From an uncultured Lachnospiraceae bacterium (GTDB taxonomy: Bacteria; Bacillota; Clostridia; Lachnospirales; Lachnospiraceae): a stretch of 64,000 nt of DNA. Below the pieces are notes generated by a model that was not told the DNA's origin, searched no databases, and worked only from the letters and a program-made list of their open reading frames with translations. Of the stretch, positions 17,224-25,684 are shown one piece after another (position 1 is the first letter of the stretch; each line of letters opens with the position of its first letter). The DNA lies in the NCBI GenBank assembly GCA_900316625.1, contig ONDO01000014.1, positions 26,705-90,704 on the forward strand, given 5' to 3'. The translations under genes and the position numbers were made by a program.

Positions 17224-20200
17224 ATGGATACAAGAAAAATGAAAACCATGGATGGTAACCATGCTGCAGCTCATGCTTCTTATGCATTTACTGAAGTAGC
17301 AGCTATGTACCCCATCACCCCTTCATCTGTAATGCCTGAAGCAACAGATGAGTGGGCTACTGCCGGACGTAAGAACATGTTCGGACAGACCGTTCAGATC
17401 ACCGAGATGCAGTCTGAGGCTGGTGCAGCTGGTGCTGTTCACGGATCTCTTACCGCTGGTGCTCTTACCACAACTTATACCGCTTCTCAGGGTCTTCTTC
17501 TGATGATCCCGAACCTGTATAAGATCACTGCTGAAGGTCTTCCTGGTGTATTCGATGTTTCTGCACGTTGTGTAGCAACTCATGCACTGAACATCTTCGG
17601 CGACCACTCTGATGTCTACGCTTGCCGTCAGACTGGTGTTGCAATGCTCTGCGAGTCTTCCGTACAGGAAGTCATGGACCTTACCCCTGTTGCTCATGCA
17701 TCAGCTCTTAAGGGACATGTTCCTTTCATCAACTTCTTCGATGGATTCCGTACTTCTCACGAGATCCAGAAGATCAGAACCTGGAACGAGAAGGATGGAT
17801 ATCCTGAACTTCAGGACATGATCGATAAGGAAGCTCTTGAAGCATTCAAGAAGAACGCTCTGAACCCGAATCATCCGAAGGAACTCGGTTCTGCACAGAA
17901 CCCTGACATCTTCTTCCAGTCCAGAGAAGCTTGCAACAGCACCTATGATGCTCTTCCCGCAATCGTTCAGTCCTACATGGATAAGATCAACGAGAAGATC
18001 GGTACTGACTATAAGCTCTTCAACTACTACGGCGCACCTGATGCTGAGCAGGTTATCATCGCTATGGGCTCTGTCTGCGAGACCATCGACGAGACCATCG
18101 ATTACCTTATGTCCAAGGGACAGAAGGTCGGTGTTGTTAAGGTTAGACTTTATCGTCCTTTCTGCGCTGAAGCTCTTATCGAAGCAATTCCTGATTCTGT
18201 TAAGAAGATCTCTGTTCTTGATCGTACCAAGGAACCCGGTTCCGAGGGCGAGCCTCTCTACCTGGATGTAGTAGCAGCTCTTAAGGGCAGCAAGTTCGAT
18301 CAGGTTCCTGTCTTCACCGGACGTTATGGCCTTGGTTCTAAGGACACCACTCCTGGACAGATTATCGCTGTTTACAACAACACCGAGAAGAAGAGATTCA
18401 CCATCGGTATCAACGATGATGTTACTCATCTGTCTCTTGATGTTACTGAGAACCCCGTTACCACTCCTGAGGGAACCACGAACTGCAAGTTCTGGGGACT
18501 TGGTGCTGATGGTACCGTAGGTGCTAACAAGAACTCCATCAAGATCATTGGTGATAACACCGATATGTACGCTCAGGCTTACTTCGACTATGATTCCAAG
18601 AAGTCTGGTGGTGTTACCATTTCCCACCTTCGTTTCGGTCATACCCCGATTCGTTCTACCTACCTGATCTCCCAGGCTAACTTTGTAGCATGCCACTGCA
18701 CTGCATACATCTACAAGTATCCTATGGTTCAGGATCTGGTTGATGGTGGTACCTTCCTCTTCAACACTCCTTGGACGGAAGAAGAACTCGACGAGAAGCT
18801 TCCTGGACAGGTTAAGCGTTACATCGCTGAGCACAACATCAACTTCTACATCATCGATGGTGTTAAGATCGGTAAGGAAATCGGACTTGGAAAGAGAATC
18901 AACACTGTTCTCCAGTCTGCATTCTTCTCCCTGACCAAGCTCATCCCTGAGGAGCAGGTTCTTAAGCTTATGAAGGACGCTGCACAGGCTTCCTACGCTG
19001 CTAAGGGTGATAACATCGTTAAGATGAACTGGGATGCTATCGATGCAGGTGCTACTGCATACGTTAAGGTTAACGTTCCTGAGTCCTGGAAGAACGCAAA
19101 GGATGACGATCTCTCCGTATCTATCGATGAGAGCGGCAGACCTGAAGTGATCGACTTCGTTAAGAACATTCAGCAGAAGGTTAACTCTCAGACCGGTAAC
19201 ACCATTCCTGTATCCGCAACCCTTCCTTATGTTAACGGTGAAACCCCTTCCGGTACCGCTGCATATGAGAAGCGTGGTGTAGCAACCGATGTTCCTGTAT
19301 GGGATGCTACCAAGTGTATCGAATGTAACCGCTGTGCATATGTCTGCCCTCATGCAGCAATCCGTCCTGTAGCTCTTACTGCAGAAGAAGATGCGGCTAA
19401 GCCTCTTGGCATGCAGACCAAGGATATGAACGGTTTCGCAGATTACAAGTTTGCAATCGTTGTATCCGCAATGGATTGTACCGGATGTGGTTCTTGTGTA
19501 AATGTCTGCCCTGCAAAGGAAAAGGCAATCAGCATGGGCGACTTCGAATCCAACGAAGGCGAGCAGAAGTACTTCGACTATGCTGTTAAGCTTCCTGATA
19601 AGGAAGATGTTATCGAAAAGCTCAAGATCGACTCCGTTAAGGGCTCTCAGTTCAGACAGCCCCTGCTCGAGTTCTCCGGAGCTTGTGGTGGATGTGGTGA
19701 GACTCCTTATGCCAGACTCCTTACTCAGCTGTTCGGCGATCGTATGTACATCGCTAACGCTACTGGATGTTCTTCCATCTGGGCTAACTCTTCTCCTTCC
19801 ACTCCTTACACTGTTAACGCCGAGGGCCATGGACCTGCATGGTCTAACTCCCTCTTCGAAGATGCAGCAGAGTTCGGTTATGGTATGCTTCTCGCACAGA
19901 GAGCAATCCGTGACAAGCTGGCTAACAAGCTCGATGAGCTCGTTGCAGCCTCCGGCAATGCAGCACTTAGCGCAGCAGTAGCTGATTGGAAAGATACCTT
20001 TAACGATGGTGTTGCTAACCAGCTTGCAACCGAGAAGGTTGTTGCAGCTCTTGGCGAGATCAAGAACGACGCAGCAGCTGAGATCCTTGTTGAGAAGGAC
20101 TACCTGTCCAAGAAGTCTCAGTGGATCTTCGGTGGTGACGGTTGGGCATACGATATCGGATTCGGTGGCCTTGACCACGTTCTTGCTTCTGGTAAGGACA

Positions 20201-20760
20201 TCAACATCATGGTATTCGATACCGAAGTTTACTCCAACACCGGTGGACAGTCTTCCAAGTCTACTCCTATCGGAGCAGTAGCACAGTTCGCAGCAGGCGG
20301 TAAGGACACCAAGAAGAAGGATCTCGCATCCATCGCTATGTCCTATGGTTATGTATATGTTGCTCAGATTTCTATGGGTGCTGACATGAACCAGACCGTT
20401 AAGGCAATGGCAGAAGCAGAAGCATATCCGGGACCTTCCCTGATCATCGCTTACGCACCTTGCATCAACCACGGTATCAAGAAGGGTATGTCCAAGGCTA
20501 TGACCGAGGAAGACCTTGCAGTTAAGGCTGGATACTGGTTCGACTTCCGTTACGATCCTTCCAAGGAGACCAACAAGTTCACTCTTGACTCCAAGGAACC
20601 TACCGGAGATTACCAGGAATTCCTTGCTGGTGAGAACCGTTACGCAGCTCTTAAGAAGTTCCATCCTGAAAAGGCTGAGAAGTACTTCACTAAGAGTGAG
20701 GAAGATTCCAAGGCTCGTTACACCTACCTGAACAAGCTGATCTCTCTGTACGCAGACTGA
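17224..20760 (+). CDS. nifJ: Pyruvate:ferredoxin (flavodoxin) oxidoreductase
   Basis: Oxidises pyruvate to acetyl-CoA and CO2 with reduction of ferredoxin, the central catabolic step in anaerobic Clostridia. The 1178 residues carry all fused domains in order: N-terminal pyrimidine domain (GNHAAAHASYAFTEVAAMYPITPSS), domain II, gamma/EKR domain, an 8Fe ferredoxin insert with CIECNRCAYVCP (about 698) and CTGCGSCVNVCP (about 752), and the TPP domain with SGACGGCGETPY (about 818), GGDGWAYDIGFGG (about 970) and DTEVYSNTGGQ. Extreme codon bias (almost no TTA, CTA or TCA) marks it as one of the most expressed genes here. Ribosome site GGAGGG. It is monocistronic, ending at a strong terminator. Its reduced ferredoxin could feed the Ech hydrogenase encoded at 37-42 kb. 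Confidence 0.98.
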   Translation: MDTRKMKTMDGNHAAAHASYAFTEVAAMYPITPSSVMPEATDEWATAGRKNMFGQTVQITEMQSEAGAAGAVHGSLTAGALTTTYTASQGLLLMIPNLYKITAEGLPGVFDVSARCVATHALNIFGDHSDVYACRQTGVAMLCESSVQEVMDLTPVAHASALKGHVPFINFFDGFRTSHEIQKIRTWNEKDGYPELQDMIDKEALEAFKKNALNPNHPKELGSAQNPDIFFQSREACNSTYDALPAIVQSYMDKINEKIGTDYKLFNYYGAPDAEQVIIAMGSVCETIDETIDYLMSKGQKVGVVKVRLYRPFCAEALIEAIPDSVKKISVLDRTKEPGSEGEPLYLDVVAALKGSKFDQVPVFTGRYGLGSKDTTPGQIIAVYNNTEKKRFTIGINDDVTHLSLDVTENPVTTPEGTTNCKFWGLGADGTVGANKNSIKIIGDNTDMYAQAYFDYDSKKSGGVTISHLRFGHTPIRSTYLISQANFVACHCTAYIYKYPMVQDLVDGGTFLFNTPWTEEELDEKLPGQVKRYIAEHNINFYIIDGVKIGKEIGLGKRINTVLQSAFFSLTKLIPEEQVLKLMKDAAQASYAAKGDNIVKMNWDAIDAGATAYVKVNVPESWKNAKDDDLSVSIDESGRPEVIDFVKNIQQKVNSQTGNTIPVSATLPYVNGETPSGTAAYEKRGVATDVPVWDATKCIECNRCAYVCPHAAIRPVALTAEEDAAKPLGMQTKDMNGFADYKFAIVVSAMDCTGCGSCVNVCPAKEKAISMGDFESNEGEQKYFDYAVKLPDKEDVIEKLKIDSVKGSQFRQPLLEFSGACGGCGETPYARLLTQLFGDRMYIANATGCSSIWANSSPSTPYTVNAEGHGPAWSNSLFEDAAEFGYGMLLAQRAIRDKLANKLDELVAASGNAALSAAVADWKDTFNDGVANQLATEKVVAALGEIKNDAAAEILVEKDYLSKKSQWIFGGDGWAYDIGFGGLDHVLASGKDINIMVFDTEVYSNTGGQSSKSTPIGAVAQFAAGGKDTKKKDLASIAMSYGYVYVAQISMGADMNQTVKAMAEAEAYPGPSLIIAYAPCINHGIKKGMSKAMTEEDLAVKAGYWFDFRYDPSKETNKFTLDSKEPTGDYQEFLAGENRYAALKKFHPEKAEKYFTKSEEDSKARYTYLNKLISLYAD

Positions 20761-20805
20761 TTCTCTTCGGGCAAGGCATAATGCCTAAGAAATCCTAAGG
20801 ATGAT

Positions 20806-20841
20806 GAGAGACTCGCGACTATGTCGCGGGTCTCTTTTTTT
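20806..20841 (+). terminator. Strong rho-independent terminator of PFOR
   Basis: AGAGACTCGCGAC pairs with GTCGCGGGTCTCT across a TAT loop, followed by a run of T (20835-20841). One T-G pair in an otherwise perfect stem. Confidence 0.95.
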
Positions 20842-20851
20842 AAAACAAATC

Positions 20852-20880
20852 TTGTAAGATAGGCTGCGAAATGGTAGTAT
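20852..20880 (+). promoter_or_regulatory. Candidate promoter for coiled-coil membrane protein
   Basis: TTGTAA (20852-20857), 17-base spacer, TAGTAT (20875-20880), directly after the PFOR terminator and 82 bases before the next start codon. Moderate match only. Confidence 0.35.
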
Positions 20881-20962
20881 TACTTCCGTAGTGTGCTTTT
20901 TTGTATCCAGTTGGTGTCTGGAGATTTTACTGGTTTTTAACTAGTTTTATGGGAGAAGGATA

Positions 20963-21556
20963 ATGTCTGATATTATGGAAGAGGATCAGCTCTTACTTCA
21001 GATTGATCAGTTTCGCGATAAGGCAATGCAGCTGACCAAGCTCATCAATAATCGTGAGCGTCGTGTGAAGGAACTTGAAGCACTGGTGCGTGCCAAGGAA
21101 GAGAAGAACAAGGAACTTCAGATCACCCTGCAGAAGAAGCAGGAAGAAGCTGACAGCCTCGTCCTCGACGTTAATAATAAAGTTGATAATATAATGGAAC
21201 AGGTTAAGGCGACCATGGGCAATCTTGAGCAGAAGATTGTTGACCAGGCTTCCTCCAGCGAGGAGAAGGTTCAGGAACAGCAGGCAGCTGTTAAGGAAAC
21301 CATGGATTCCATGACGGCCGGACTCGGCACCATCAAGGATGAACTCTCTGAGAAAGTTCATTCTGAAAATGTTAAGGTATATCGCAATATTCAGGATCTC
21401 CTCAAGGAGATGAACAAGAGAGACGAAGACAACGCACGTATTGACAAGCAGTTCCGTTCACTCCGTATCACGAATGTCTTCCTTATGCTCTTATCCATTC
21501 TGAACGTAGGAGCAGTATCCGTTATCATTCTTTTCCTTCTCGGTGTTCTTCACTAA
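20963..21556 (+). CDS. Coiled-coil protein with C-terminal membrane anchor
   Basis: 197 residues. About residues 5-160 are nearly continuous heptad-type sequence rich in Glu, Lys and Gln. The last 30 residues form a single hydrophobic segment (VFLMLLSILNVGAVSVIILFLLGVL), so the protein is tail-anchored with the coiled coil in the cytoplasm. I recognise no named family. Ribosome site GGGAGAAGGA. A hairpin terminator follows the gene, so it is probably transcribed alone. Role unknown; a structural or scaffold function is a guess from shape only. Confidence 0.8.
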   Translation: MSDIMEEDQLLLQIDQFRDKAMQLTKLINNRERRVKELEALVRAKEEKNKELQITLQKKQEEADSLVLDVNNKVDNIMEQVKATMGNLEQKIVDQASSSEEKVQEQQAAVKETMDSMTAGLGTIKDELSEKVHSENVKVYRNIQDLLKEMNKRDEDNARIDKQFRSLRITNVFLMLLSILNVGAVSVIILFLLGVLH

Positions 21557-21591
21557 GGCAACCGTAAGGATTATAAGTTTTGGAAGTTGGG

Positions 21592-21628
21592 GATTCCGAT
21601 CGAGCGTTTGCGCGGTCGGAATCTTTAT
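21592..21628 (+). terminator. Terminator hairpin upstream of pyrophosphatase gene
   Basis: GATTCCGATCG (21592-21602) pairs with CGGTCGGAATC (21613-21623), one T-G pair, followed by TTTATTGTTTA. It ends the coiled-coil gene. Because it overlaps a TTG-initiated extension of the pyrophosphatase frame, it also argues against that longer start. Confidence 0.8.
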
Positions 21629-21649
21629 TGTTTATCATATGAGGTTTAT

Positions 21650-23323
21650 ATGAACGAAGATGTAAAGCAAACCGTATGGGTAGTGGGCCACCGCAATCCT
21701 GACACAGACTCCATCTGTGCAGCTATCTCTTACGCCTATCTGAAGAATAAGGTGGATCCGGCGCATGAGTACCTGCCCAAGAAGGCTGGCGAACTGAATG
21801 GTGAGACCAGATATGTCCTGAAGAGATTCTCTGTTCAGGAACCCGAGACGGTAACTGATGTTTCTACCCAGATCTGCGATATTGATTTCAGGAGAACAGC
21901 AGGAGTAAATGGTCATCTCAGCCTAAAGAGGGCATGGGAACTGATGGAAGAACTCGATGTTGTAACCCTTCCCGTTGTCCGTGAAGACGGTCTGATGGAA
22001 GGCCTGATTGTTAATGGTGATATCGCAAAATCCTACATGAACGTTATCGATAACAGCGTTCTGTCCCGTGCAAGAACTCAGTATCGTAACATCATTGAGA
22101 CCATCGATGGTCATATGGTCGTAGGGAATGAGCATGCTTACTTTACCAAGGGTAAGGTTGCTGTAGCCGCAGGTTCCCATCGTACCATCCGTAACGATAT
22201 CGATGAAGATGATCTTGTCATGGTAGGTAATGTCTTAGAGCGCCAGATGGTCGCATTAGAGACCAGACCTTCTTGTATTATCGTAACCAAGACCACTCCG
22301 GAGGAACTTGATCCCCAGTTTGTAGAAGAAGCACAGGACATCGACTGTATCGTTATTACAACCGAATACGATACCTTCACGGCTGCAAGACTCATTAACC
22401 AGAGTATTCCCATCCGTTACTTCATGACCAAGGAGAAACTGGTTACCTTCGATCTCGATGATACTGTTGATGAGGTAAGAGAACGTATGTCGAAGATCCG
22501 TCACCGTGACTTCCCGGTTCTCGATGAACAGCACCGTTATGTCGGTATGTTCTCCAGACGTCACCTCTTAAATACATCCAAGAAGCAGATCATTCTGGTG
22601 GATCATAACGAGCGTTCCCAGGCAGTAGAGGGCATCGATGAGGCAGAGATCCTTGAAATCATCGATCACCACAGACTCGGATCCCTCGAGACCATCCAGC
22701 CCATCTACTTCCGTAATATGCCCCTGGGATGCAGTTCCACGATCATCTATCTCATGTATCAGGAGCAGGGAGTCGAGATCCCTGAATATATCGCAGGCCT
22801 TATGTTGTCTGCCATTCTGTCGGATACTCTCATGTTCCGTAGCCCGACCTGCACAGAGACCGATAAGAAGGCTGCGGAATCCCTGTCCGTCATTGCTGGT
22901 GTGGATATCGAAGAACTGGCTATGAATATGTTCGAAGCAGGCTCTGACTTCGGTAGCAAGACCGCGCGCGAGATCTTCTACACCGATTTCAAGACCTTCT
23001 ATGCAGGAGAGATTGCCTTCGGTGTATCCCAGATCTCTGCGGTTACTACCAAGCAGCTTGACCAGATGCGTCAGGAACTGAAGGACGAGATGATACAGGT
23101 CATCGCTGATAAGGGACTTAGCATGGTCTTCGTAATGCTGACCAATATCTTAGAGCAGAAGACGGAACTTCTCTATGAAGGTGGAAATGCAGAGCATTAC
23201 GCTCTGATGGCCTTCGGCGAGAATTCCCGTGATACAGAAGGTAGAATTATGCTGCCCGGCGTAGTCTCCAGAAAGAAGCAGCTGGTTCCTCCGATCATTG
23301 AAGCCATCCAGAGAGATGAGTGA
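21650..23323 (+). CDS. ppaC: CBS-domain manganese-dependent inorganic pyrophosphatase (family II)
   Basis: Hydrolyses pyrophosphate to phosphate. Family II DHH enzyme, 557 residues from the ATG at 21650 (GAGG five bases upstream). A longer TTG frame would start inside a terminator hairpin. Visible motifs are GHRNPDTDS (about 13-21), DHHRLGS (about 339) and the second-domain lysine/arginine region with SRKKQ near the end. The insert from about 65 to 310 is a pair of CBS domains flanking a DRTGG-type domain, which in characterised relatives bind AMP/ADP or diadenosine polyphosphates and control activity. The adjacent flavin reductase starts eight bases after the stop, so they are co-transcribed. 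Confidence 0.94.
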   Translation: MNEDVKQTVWVVGHRNPDTDSICAAISYAYLKNKVDPAHEYLPKKAGELNGETRYVLKRFSVQEPETVTDVSTQICDIDFRRTAGVNGHLSLKRAWELMEELDVVTLPVVREDGLMEGLIVNGDIAKSYMNVIDNSVLSRARTQYRNIIETIDGHMVVGNEHAYFTKGKVAVAAGSHRTIRNDIDEDDLVMVGNVLERQMVALETRPSCIIVTKTTPEELDPQFVEEAQDIDCIVITTEYDTFTAARLINQSIPIRYFMTKEKLVTFDLDDTVDEVRERMSKIRHRDFPVLDEQHRYVGMFSRRHLLNTSKKQIILVDHNERSQAVEGIDEAEILEIIDHHRLGSLETIQPIYFRNMPLGCSSTIIYLMYQEQGVEIPEYIAGLMLSAILSDTLMFRSPTCTETDKKAAESLSVIAGVDIEELAMNMFEAGSDFGSKTAREIFYTDFKTFYAGEIAFGVSQISAVTTKQLDQMRQELKDEMIQVIADKGLSMVFVMLTNILEQKTELLYEGGNAEHYALMAFGENSRDTEGRIMLPGVVSRKKQLVPPIIEAIQRDE

Positions 23324-23331
23324 GGTAGAAG

Positions 23332-23994
23332 ATGAAACAGACCTGGAAGCCAGGCAATATGTTATATCCCCTTCCTGTTGTATTAGTCTCAACCCGAGGC
23401 TTAGACGGGAAGGATAACCTGATCACGGTAGCCTGGGCAGGAACCGTATGTACGAATCCTCCCATGTTATCGATCTCTGTCAAGAAGATAAGGTATTCCT
23501 ATCAGGCGCTTCATGATACAGGAGTCTTCGTTGTCAACCTCACGACCAAGGCACTTGTGAAGGCTACAGATTATTGTGGTGTCAGAAGTGGAAGAGATGA
23601 AGATAAGTGGGAGCGCTTGAAGCTTACCAAGGAAGAAGCAGATCTTGTGCCTGTCTCCATGGTGGGAGAGAGCCCTGTGAATATCGAATGTCGCGTGGTC
23701 GAAGAGAAGGAACTCGGAAGTCATGTCATGTTCCTCGCAGAAGTTGTGAATGTGCATGTAGATGACAGGTATATGGATGAGAAGGGCAGGTTCTGTCTCG
23801 AAAAGGCAGAACCCATCGTCTATTCCCACGGTGTCTACTTCAATCTCGACCAGAAGCTGGGAACCTTCGGATACTCTGTGAAGAAGCCGGAAGTTAAGAA
23901 GCCGGATGCCAAGAAGCCGGATGCCAAGAAGCCCGACTCAAGTAAGTCTGGCTATAAGAAGCCCAGGAAAAAAATCAGGAAAACCCAATTTTAA
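23332..23994 (+). CDS. Flavin reductase-like FMN-binding protein with Lys-Pro repeat tail
   Basis: 220 residues. The first 185 form a split-barrel flavin-binding domain (PLPVVLVSTRG, NLITVAWAGTVCTNPPMLSISV, FVVNLTT) of the flavin reductase/flavoredoxin type, likely binding FMN and transferring electrons. The last 35 residues are an unusual basic tail: four KKPxx repeats (KKPEV, KKPDA, KKPDA, KKPDS) and then KKPRKKIRK. The tail is encoded by a 15-bp tandem repeat and could bind nucleic acid, membrane or an acidic partner; that is conjecture. The substrate partner is not visible nearby. Confidence 0.88.
   Translation: MKQTWKPGNMLYPLPVVLVSTRGLDGKDNLITVAWAGTVCTNPPMLSISVKKIRYSYQALHDTGVFVVNLTTKALVKATDYCGVRSGRDEDKWERLKLTKEEADLVPVSMVGESPVNIECRVVEEKELGSHVMFLAEVVNVHVDDRYMDEKGRFCLEKAEPIVYSHGVYFNLDQKLGTFGYSVKKPEVKKPDAKKPDAKKPDSSKSGYKKPRKKIRKTQF
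23881..23940 (+). repeat. 15-bp tandem repeat, four units, coding
   Basis: Four in-frame copies of AAGAAGCCGGATGCC or close variants encode the KKPxx tail of the flavin reductase-like protein. Units 2 and 3 are identical, and units 1 and 4 differ in their last five or six bases. The array could gain or lose units in frame. Confidence 0.9.
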
Positions 23995-24068
23995 AAAATA
24001 GAAATGGGATATAATAACGAATTAAGGAAAATAAAGAAGAAAAAGAGAAAAGAAAACGAGGCAGAAGA

Positions 24069-25382
24069 ATGGACCAGATTGTATCAGAACTTCTAATCTA
24101 TGGCGATCTTCCTGAGGATTCCATCCTCATCAGACTGTCAGACATCGCAGCAGAGTTAAAGAAGGCAGATTATGACAAGAATGCACTTCGCCGCAAGACT
24201 TATGCAGAGGCTAAGCGTATCCTTGAGATCTCAACCGATTATGCATTCGACAGAAATCTCTGGCAGTGCTACCTGACCTATCTTCTGGTCATGAACGAGA
24301 ATCCTTTCTCTCTGACCTGCGAGAAGATTGGCTCTAAGGGCGGTTCTGTCAGCGGATTCGCTATGTCAGATTTTCACGCCTTTCGTGAGCTCTTCCATTA
24401 TGACTTCACTCTCTTCAAGGAGAAGCTGGGAATCGACTGCTTCGATGTGATCACGCATTACGAAGCCATCGATAAGCCCGAACTGATGTATAATGGGAAT
24501 GTCTCCGAGAAGGTCAGAGGACTTGCGGAGAAACTTGCCGAAGCAAGTGACGATGAGACTTTCTTTCGTCTCGTCACAGGCTTCTATAAGGATTATGGCG
24601 TAGGTAACTTCGGCCTGAACAAGGCCTTCCGTATCCGTGAGGAGAAGGATGGCAGTGTAGGATTTACCGCAGTGAATAATATGGATAAGGTCGTTCTCGA
24701 TGACCTGATTGGTTATGAGATTCAGAAGCAGAAGCTGGTAGAGAACACCAAGGCCTTCGTCGAAGGCAGGAAGGCCAACAATGTCCTTCTCTTCGGTGAC
24801 AGCGGCACTGGTAAGTCCACCTCCATCAAGGCAATCGTCAATGAGTATTATGATGATGGTCTTCGCATGATCGAGATCTACAAGTACCAGTTCAAGATGC
24901 TGTCTCAGTTGATCTCCGAGATCAAGAACCGTAACTACAAGTTCATTATCTACATGGACGACCTCTCCTTCGAAGAGGATGAGTCGGAATACAAGTTCTT
25001 AAAGGCAGTCATCGAAGGTGGTGTTGAGACCAGACCAGAGAACATTCTGATCTATGCAACCTCTAACCGCCGTCACCTGATCAAGGAGACCTGGGGTGAC
25101 CGCCACGATATGGGCAAGGATTCCGAGGATATCCACCACAGCGATACCGTCGAAGAGAAACTGTCTCTGGGCAATCGTTTCGGTGTGACCATCGGATACT
25201 TCAAGCCTGATCGTCAGGAGTACTACAATATCGTAGAGAAGCTTGCAGAGAAGAGCGGTATTACCATGGATCAGAAGGAACTGCGTCTGCAGGCAGATCA
25301 GTGGGAGATGCGCCACGGCGGCGTATCCGGCAGAACCGCCCAGCAGTTCGTGAACCATCTGCTTGGCCTCCAAGCCGATTAA
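24069..25382 (+). CDS. DUF815-type AAA ATPase
   Basis: 437 residues. The C-terminal half is a P-loop ATPase: DDLIGYEIQKQKLVENTKAF lead-in, Walker A GDSGTGKS (about 244-251), Walker B FIIYMDDLSF (about 292-301), then sensor ATSNRRHL. This is the DUF815 family (predicted AAA, no settled role). The N-terminal 170 residues are helical and family-specific. Ribosome site AACGAGGCAGAAG. It has no operon partner; the next gene begins 300 bases on. Confident in family only. Confidence 0.88.
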   Translation: MDQIVSELLIYGDLPEDSILIRLSDIAAELKKADYDKNALRRKTYAEAKRILEISTDYAFDRNLWQCYLTYLLVMNENPFSLTCEKIGSKGGSVSGFAMSDFHAFRELFHYDFTLFKEKLGIDCFDVITHYEAIDKPELMYNGNVSEKVRGLAEKLAEASDDETFFRLVTGFYKDYGVGNFGLNKAFRIREEKDGSVGFTAVNNMDKVVLDDLIGYEIQKQKLVENTKAFVEGRKANNVLLFGDSGTGKSTSIKAIVNEYYDDGLRMIEIYKYQFKMLSQLISEIKNRNYKFIIYMDDLSFEEDESEYKFLKAVIEGGVETRPENILIYATSNRRHLIKETWGDRHDMGKDSEDIHHSDTVEEKLSLGNRFGVTIGYFKPDRQEYYNIVEKLAEKSGITMDQKELRLQADQWEMRHGGVSGRTAQQFVNHLLGLQAD

Positions 25383-25487
25383 TTGCGTGTGAATTGTCTC
25401 CTTCGGAAATGTAAACCCTACCGTCAGTAATCCTCCCGGAAGGACCTGCTTTTCGAGGGTTTCGAAACGCCTTCGCAGAATAAAGTC

Positions 25488-25516
25488 TTGAAAAATCGTA
25501 TACATGATGTAATAAT
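25488..25516 (+). promoter_or_regulatory. Candidate promoter of the XrtG locus
   Basis: TTGAAA (25488-25493), exactly 17 bases, AATAAT (25511-25516). It lies about 170 bases before the first gene of the exosortase operon, upstream of three hairpins. It is the best sigma-A match in the 302-base gap. Confidence 0.5.
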
Positions 25517-25548
25517 CTGAATTGGATATGAATGTTCAGACAATTATT

Positions 25549-25649
25549 CATATAAAGACATTTCTTTATATGGTGGAGAGCATATCAGATCATGATATGG
25601 TGAGGCATTCTATTTGTTTGTTGCAGCATGTCTGGGCATCATGCTTTTA
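25549..25649 (+). promoter_or_regulatory. Structured 5' leader of XrtG locus with terminator-like last hairpin
   Basis: Three hairpins in 100 bases: CATATAAAG/CTTTATATG (25549-25557 with 25564-25572); CATATCA/TGATATG (25581-25587 with 25593-25599); and AGCATG/CATGCT (25625-25630 with 25640-25645) running into TTTTA. The first two are each followed by a similar GGTG(G)AGAG or GGTGAGG stretch. The last looks like a weak intrinsic terminator, so the leader could be an attenuator. I cannot match it to a known riboswitch. Confidence 0.4.
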
Positions 25650-25684
25650 TGGGAACAGTGAACTATAGGATAGGGAGTTTATTC

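Noticed and set aside
17701..20664. 987-aa open frame antisense to PFOR
   Set aside because: Fully inside a recognised, highly biased gene on the other strand; composition is Ser/Arg/Leu-rich shadow sequence with no motifs or ribosome site.
21587..21649. TTG start extending the pyrophosphatase by 21 residues
   Set aside because: The extension is the sequence of a terminator hairpin and has no ribosome site; ATG 21650 begins right before the conserved domain.
25383..25684. c-di-GMP riboswitch before the exosortase operon
   Set aside because: The hairpins do not contain the conserved class I or II core; left as an unidentified structured leader.
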